Origin: Candidatus Aenigmatarchaeota archaeon
Lineage (GTDB): Archaea; Aenigmatarchaeota; Aenigmatarchaeia; QMZP01; QMZT01
Direction: 5' to 3'
DNA: 32,110 nucleotides
Assembly: GCA_021162425.1 (NCBI GenBank)
Contig: JAGGYQ010000075.1
Span: forward strand, 1-32,110
The stretch's first letter is position 1. Every line of letters starts with the position of its first letter. Below the pieces are notes generated by a model that did not search any database, was not told the origin of the DNA, and worked only from the letters and a program-made list of their open reading frames with translations. Below, piece after piece: positions 28,582 through 32,110 of the stretch. A program made the position numbers and the translations under genes.

Positions 28582-29208
28582 TTATTCCCATATGAACTCA
28601 AAATCTCTGACCTGTTTTTTTCTTTCATCCCTGACCTTCCACAAAAACATCAACGCCAGACCCGTTAAGATACCACCAACATGCCCGAAATTCGCTATTC
28701 CAGGTTGCGCGCCCATTAGTCCGTAGAACGATTCCTCTATCAGAAGCAATACAATAAGCAGGGCTGCTGGAAGGGGGAACAAACCAAAAATATAAACCCA
28801 CGATCTAGGGAATTTGAAGGCATACGCCGCCAAGACACCAAAAACCGCACCAGATGCTCCTATCAATGCGTAATCCGTGCCTGTGAACAAGATGTAAATT
28901 ATGGCTGACCCTACACCTGAGATAAAATACAGGAGAGTGAATCGCTTTTTGCCTATTACAAGTTCTAGTGGAAAACCAAAAATTGCCAAAACAAACATGT
29001 TTATGGTTATGTGGAACACTCCACCATGAAGAAACATATATGTTATGAATTGCCACCACATGCCTGAAAGCGCATAATCCGGTTTCAATTCAAAAATATA
29101 TGTGAACCATGGTATAAATAGTTGAATAATGAAAAATATTATATTGACAGCTATAAGATAAAACGTCATGGATTTCGTGAATTTATACCCTGTCCTCCTG
29201 TAATACAT
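28582..29208 (-). CDS. Rhomboid-family intramembrane serine protease
   Basis: A 208-residue membrane protein of the 6-TM rhomboid core. The catalytic serine lies in GASGAVFGVLAAY, the catalytic histidine in NFGHVGGILTGLAL, and the oxyanion-hole/L1 region in HGGVFHITINMFVLAIFG with the conserved His and Asn. Such proteases cleave transmembrane helices of other proteins; the substrate is unknown. It starts 10 bp after the endonuclease III stop and is probably co-transcribed with it. There is no cytosolic extra domain beyond a short charged tail. Confidence 0.93.
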   Translation of the reverse strand: MYYRRTGYKFTKSMTFYLIAVNIIFFIIQLFIPWFTYIFELKPDYALSGMWWQFITYMFLHGGVFHITINMFVLAIFGFPLELVIGKKRFTLLYFISGVGSAIIYILFTGTDYALIGASGAVFGVLAAYAFKFPRSWVYIFGLFPLPAALLIVLLLIEESFYGLMGAQPGIANFGHVGGILTGLALMFLWKVRDERKKQVRDFEFIWE

Positions 29209-29218
29209 GTTTTCGCCT

Positions 29219-29875
29219 TTAACCCATTCGTTTGCTGCGATGAAAATCGCATATATCGTTTAACGGACAAATACCACATTTTGGATTATGTGTCCTGCAT
29301 ATTTCCTTACCAAAATTTACAAACCCTACATTAACCAGAAACCTTTCCTTTTCAGATACAAGGGATTCCAGAGTTTTTCTTATTTCTTCGTATTTCGCGT
29401 TTTGGTCGACGAGACCTAGTCTTTTTGAACACACTTCGACATGCACATCGACAGGTATATTAGGGACACCGAAGCCATAGGAAAGAACGACATCAGCTGT
29501 TTTTGGCCCTACACCGGGAAGACTCATCAGTTCTTTTCTCGTTCTGGGGGACTTGCCATTATATTTTTCAACCACGATTTTTGATATTTGTTTTATGCGT
29601 TTCGCCTTTTCTCTATACGTTCCAGAAGGCTTTATGAGGTTTTCAAGCGTTTTATCTTCCATCCTGATTATCTCCTCTGGGCATGTCACAACAGAAAAAA
29701 GTCTTTCGCTCGCCATTGCGGTGTTTTCATCTTTTGTTCTTTGTGAGAGGACAGTTGTTATGAGCAGCTCGAATGGGTCTATGTTTCGCTCAAGAAATTC
29801 GTTTATGCGTTTTCCGTATCTGCTCCTGATAAACTTAATTATTATTTTCATCTTTTCTTTTTTTGATAATCCCAT
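29219..29875 (-). CDS. nth: Endonuclease III (DNA glycosylase/AP lyase)
   Basis: A 218-residue base-excision repair enzyme for oxidised pyrimidines. The helix-hairpin-helix LMSLPGVGPKTADVVLSYGF carries the Schiff-base lysine, the catalytic aspartate lies in IPVDVHVEVCSKRLGL, and the C-terminal [4Fe-4S] cluster ligands follow the standard C-X6-C-X2-C-X5-C pattern (CRTHNPKCGICPLNDIC). The TATA-like TTTATAATT (about 29892-29900) lies in the end of the Nre gene, about 25 nt upstream. Placed beside the Nre-family repair gene, it may form a small DNA-repair cluster. Confidence 0.96.
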   Translation of the reverse strand: MGLSKKEKMKIIIKFIRSRYGKRINEFLERNIDPFELLITTVLSQRTKDENTAMASERLFSVVTCPEEIIRMEDKTLENLIKPSGTYREKAKRIKQISKIVVEKYNGKSPRTRKELMSLPGVGPKTADVVLSYGFGVPNIPVDVHVEVCSKRLGLVDQNAKYEEIRKTLESLVSEKERFLVNVGFVNFGKEICRTHNPKCGICPLNDICDFHRSKRMG

Positions 29876-29889
29876 AACAGAATTTTCAA

Positions 29890-31101
29890 TTATAAATTAT
29901 AAAAGTCTTTGAGTTTTTTCTGTCGAAGAATTTTGCTGCGCTTTAAAAACTCGTGTATATCAATTCTTAATCGCGTCCCTATGTTATTTAACGCATCTTT
30001 CAGCGATGAGAATTTTTTCGGTGGCGATTTGAATGCGTTTCTCGCTGTTTCGCGTACAAGCCACACGCCAAGCGGTATGGTGTAACCTTCACGAACCTCA
30101 CGGAAACCTACCACAGTTGCCTGTTTTCTGATTTTGTGCAAATACTCGACAACAGCAAGTCTGCTCGCGTAGTACCCACCTGCTTGGAGATTCGCATATT
30201 TCGTCCTTCCCTGAAAGGATTCGTATTCTTCAAGTATTTCCGTTCGTTTCAGATTGAATGACCAGGTCGTCCCAGGGGACCACGCCTCGAAATTCTCGAA
30301 CTCCCATCTTCCAGGTATGAACAAAAATTCGAAGTGGTTATCAAGATATTCGCTTGAAAAGACGAGGTATTCGTTTATCTGGTTGTATGTTTTTATATTG
30401 CTGATTAACTTCTTTGCTATCATGTCATCGACAGCTGTTATTGACCAGCGCGTGGGGACAAGTTTTTTCCTTCCCTCGTAACCGAGAATACCAGAAGAAA
30501 GCACCACTGAAAGTTTATATACATCTATTCCATTTTTGTAAAGCATGAATCCTGCTTCTTCTGCTTTGAGTTCGTCTGTGAGGACTTTTTCTATTTTTCG
30601 TGGTATTTTGGGGTTCTCTGTTACCTTGAGATATTTGAGAATACCAGAAGGTCCCATGGGTTGTATGATATCAGAAAATTCAAAATTGATGGCGGGCTTT
30701 CTCCTGAATTTAATTTCGACATCCAGCGGTTTGATGGATAACGCAATCTCTTGATTTTTTTCTATGAGTTTCGAATGTGAATATATGTTCTCCCTGCTTT
30801 TTGCCCTCATGACAAAAGACCGCATTTCTATTATTTCTCCGTATGGTTTGCCAAACCATTTGACCGGGTGGTCGATTATGCCTAACTTTTCTTCGTTAAG
30901 TGTGGTGAGAGGACCGACATAGACGTTCGGATAGAAGTTATGACCGATGAATATGGATGTGCTTGGGCCGAAAAAATCTTCTTTAAGTCTGGTTTTTATC
31001 GCAGGGATTGACTTCTCCCTGTAGTAAAGTGGGCATATCTTCCATCCACAAAGATGCCGTGAGCCTTTGCACACAAGACACAATCTGGCAGGACTGACCA
31101 T
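29890..31101 (-). CDS. nreA: Nre-family DNA repair protein with PIP box
   Basis: A 403-residue archaeal Nre protein. The N-terminal zinc-binding cysteines are CLVCKGSRHLCGWKICP, a conserved region is FFGPSTSIFIGHNFYPNVYVGPL, and the C-terminal half has TRWSITAVDDMIAKKL and LQAGGYYASRLAV. The extreme C-terminus QKKLKDFYNL contains a clean PCNA-interacting peptide (Q-x-x-L-x-x-F-Y), as expected for the family, which acts in DNA-damage repair with PCNA. It diverges from the exported CxxC gene over 43 bp and precedes nth. Confidence 0.92.
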   Translation of the reverse strand: MVSPARLCLVCKGSRHLCGWKICPLYYREKSIPAIKTRLKEDFFGPSTSIFIGHNFYPNVYVGPLTTLNEEKLGIIDHPVKWFGKPYGEIIEMRSFVMRAKSRENIYSHSKLIEKNQEIALSIKPLDVEIKFRRKPAINFEFSDIIQPMGPSGILKYLKVTENPKIPRKIEKVLTDELKAEEAGFMLYKNGIDVYKLSVVLSSGILGYEGRKKLVPTRWSITAVDDMIAKKLISNIKTYNQINEYLVFSSEYLDNHFEFLFIPGRWEFENFEAWSPGTTWSFNLKRTEILEEYESFQGRTKYANLQAGGYYASRLAVVEYLHKIRKQATVVGFREVREGYTIPLGVWLVRETARNAFKSPPKKFSSLKDALNNIGTRLRIDIHEFLKRSKILRQKKLKDFYNL

Positions 31102-31144
31102 GATGAAGAATTATTTTTTATAGATATAAGATTAAAATTATCCT

Positions 31145-31594
31145 ATGAAGACGCGAAGGCAGAGCTTGTTCATTTCCATATTCATAGCGATTACAATGGT
31201 TGGCTCTATGATAGGATTCGCAACAATGAGGGCTATGCCTGAAGGCGGGAAGCGGATAGAGTTGCCTGTGGTTGTGAATAAGATTTTAACTCCGCAAGAG
31301 AAGATAGCTGCTCTTAAATCAGGGAAGGTTATCATAGAGTTTATATATCCTGAAAATTGCACAACCTGTGCAGGAAAGCTTGATATGTATGAAAAGTTTG
31401 TAAATTCCAAAGAATTCAAGGGCTATGTCATACTATCTTACTCAACATCTGAAAATGAAACAGCAGACTGGATGCTCAATCTCAACGGAGACCAAATAAA
31501 TTTGAGCAGTATAAATGATACGCAGAGCCTGAAAAAAATGTTCTGCAAAAAAGCAATAATAAAACCTGATGTATGTATACTGGAAGAAGTGTGA
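31145..31594 (+). CDS. Exported thioredoxin-like protein with CxxC motif
   Basis: A 149-residue protein with one N-terminal hydrophobic segment (about residues 8-28) serving as signal peptide or anchor. The remainder resembles a thioredoxin-fold domain: VIIEFIYPENCTTCAGKLDMYEKF carries a CTTC redox site near residue 72-75 in the right position after a beta strand. Two later cysteines (MFCKK and DVCIL) could form a structural disulfide. The cis-proline region is not obvious, so the family is uncertain. It probably acts outside the membrane in disulfide exchange. A TATA-like box lies about 25-28 nt upstream, shared with the divergent Nre gene. Confidence 0.65.
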   Translation: MKTRRQSLFISIFIAITMVGSMIGFATMRAMPEGGKRIELPVVVNKILTPQEKIAALKSGKVIIEFIYPENCTTCAGKLDMYEKFVNSKEFKGYVILSYSTSENETADWMLNLNGDQINLSSINDTQSLKKMFCKKAIIKPDVCILEEV

Positions 31595-31606
31595 AAATCA
31601 CTAAAA

Positions 31607-31896
31607 CTAGATTATAAATGCCAGTGTCAATCCGATTATGAAACTGCCAACAATACCGCTGATTATATCAACAACAAGCAGTTTACTGGAGAATGTTGTC
31701 ATCATCCATCTTATTGAAAGTTCTGGTATGAGTAAACAAAAGCGTACAACAAACAATGAACCAGAATCAACAAATACATCAAAACAAGGAAAAGTTTTTC
31801 GTTTTCCCACTTTTTCATCCCCAGCGATTTTTCAAATTTTTTATGGAGTTTGGCGACATAAGGATTCACATAGAAAATTCCACGATAATAAATCAC
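31607..31896 (-). pseudogene. Small membrane protein, probably frameshifted
   Basis: Two overlapping minus-strand frames look like parts of one gene. The first (GTG 31896 to stop 31711) gives a basic N-terminus and a hydrophobic segment (LFLVLMYLLILVHCLLYAFV); the second (to stop 31607) continues with ELSIRWMMTTFSSKLLVVDI and a final hydrophobic helix IVGSFIIGLTLAFII. Joined by a frame change near 31730-31760 they would give a protein of about 95 residues with two or three membrane segments. Without a comparison it could equally be a functional 61-residue protein with an unrelated downstream frame. Function unknown. Confidence 0.4.
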
Positions 31897-32042
31897 ACAA
31901 TTGATGCTGCCAAACCTCCAAAGATTGTTTGTAAAAAATTCAATGCTGTGATTGTATGTAAATTTAATTATTTAAAAATCTTGTTCGCGAAAAATTTGCG
32001 ACTTACGACGCTGTTAAGATAAGCCCCTAAACCAATTATAAA

Positions 32043-32110
32043 TCACCGCAAAGCTTGTATCCATTCTTCCAGTCCTTTTATTCCCGAATCAAAACTCTTC
32101 ACATTAATAT
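32043..32110 (-). CDS. 3' end of a gene continuing past the window
   Basis: The minus strand is open from the window edge to a TGA at 32043-32045, reading INVKSFDSGIKGLEEWIQAL and a final Arg. The composition looks protein-like, and the stop is followed by AT-rich intergenic sequence, so it is probably the C-terminus of a gene beyond the window. Too short to assign. Confidence 0.35.
   Translation of the reverse strand, partial: INVKSFDSGIKGLEEWIQALR

Noticed and set aside
1-32110. CRISPR array, rRNA genes, integrase, transposase or replication origin
   Set aside because: I found no regularly spaced repeats, no rRNA-like sequence, no recombinase or transposase ORF and no origin-like repeat cluster.

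Overview
The window is archaeal. It carries transcription factor B, aIF1A, a hypusination-type aIF5A, both subunits of DNA topoisomerase VI, Trm1, an archaeal uS15, an Nre-family repair protein with a PCNA-binding tail, isopentenyl phosphate kinase and type 2 IPP isomerase. AT-rich TATA-like boxes lie about 25 nt upstream of many start codons, which suggests leaderless mRNAs; a smaller set of genes has GAGGTGAT-like ribosome binding sites. Topoisomerase VI argues against Thermoplasmatales. The short intergenic spaces and intron-rich tRNAs would fit a DPANN-type or other deep archaeal lineage, but no rRNA is present and I cannot name the taxon. No stretch above 300 bases lacks a gene.

Layout. 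1-1980: two tandem coiled-coil proteins, the first cut by the window edge. 2014-3376: a thioredoxin-like protein, an HTH regulator, an alkyltransferase-family protein and a zinc-ribbon protein. 3371-12435: an isoprenoid block containing type 2 IPP isomerase, an unknown 367-aa protein, IPK, three HAD-superfamily proteins, and a minus-strand run Nudix / mevalonate-3-kinase-like / P-loop kinase / decarboxylase / HAD behind one promoter with a perfect 17-bp palindrome. Together these could run the route mevalonate, mevalonate 3-phosphate, 3,5-bisphosphate, isopentenyl phosphate, IPP, DMAPP, known from Thermoplasma. 12499-14650: ferredoxin, methyltransferase, RibL/TagD-like cytidylyltransferase, a 25-aa lysine-rich micropeptide missed by the ORF track, and a small zinc ribbon. 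14686-16751: an agmatinase-like ureohydrolase and aIF5A, separated by a Yip1-family membrane gene that is itself bracketed by transposon-like inverted repeats.

16936-20046: TFB, a 39-aa ORF, an AbrB-like protein, Trm1, tRNA-Phe with a T-loop intron, a small Cys protein and tRNA-Asn with three apparent introns (D loop, anticodon loop, T loop). 20085-20247: a 143-bp MITE-like element with the same terminal repeats as the Yip1 cassette and a perfect 10-bp target duplication. 20240-23677: Top6A, Top6B, a KH-domain (Pno1/Dim2-like) protein and aIF1A, all on the minus strand. 23708-26645: a divergent pair, a pilin-like/LamG-like envelope protein and a TrkH potassium transporter. 26724-32110: uS15, alanine-type aminotransferase, rhomboid protease, endonuclease III, Nre repair protein, an exported CxxC protein, a probably frameshifted membrane gene, and the 3' end of a last minus-strand gene.

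The most notable items are the alternative mevalonate cluster with its operator, the triple-intron tRNA-Asn, and the small mobile-element family that has placed a Yip1 gene between the agmatinase and aIF5A genes.
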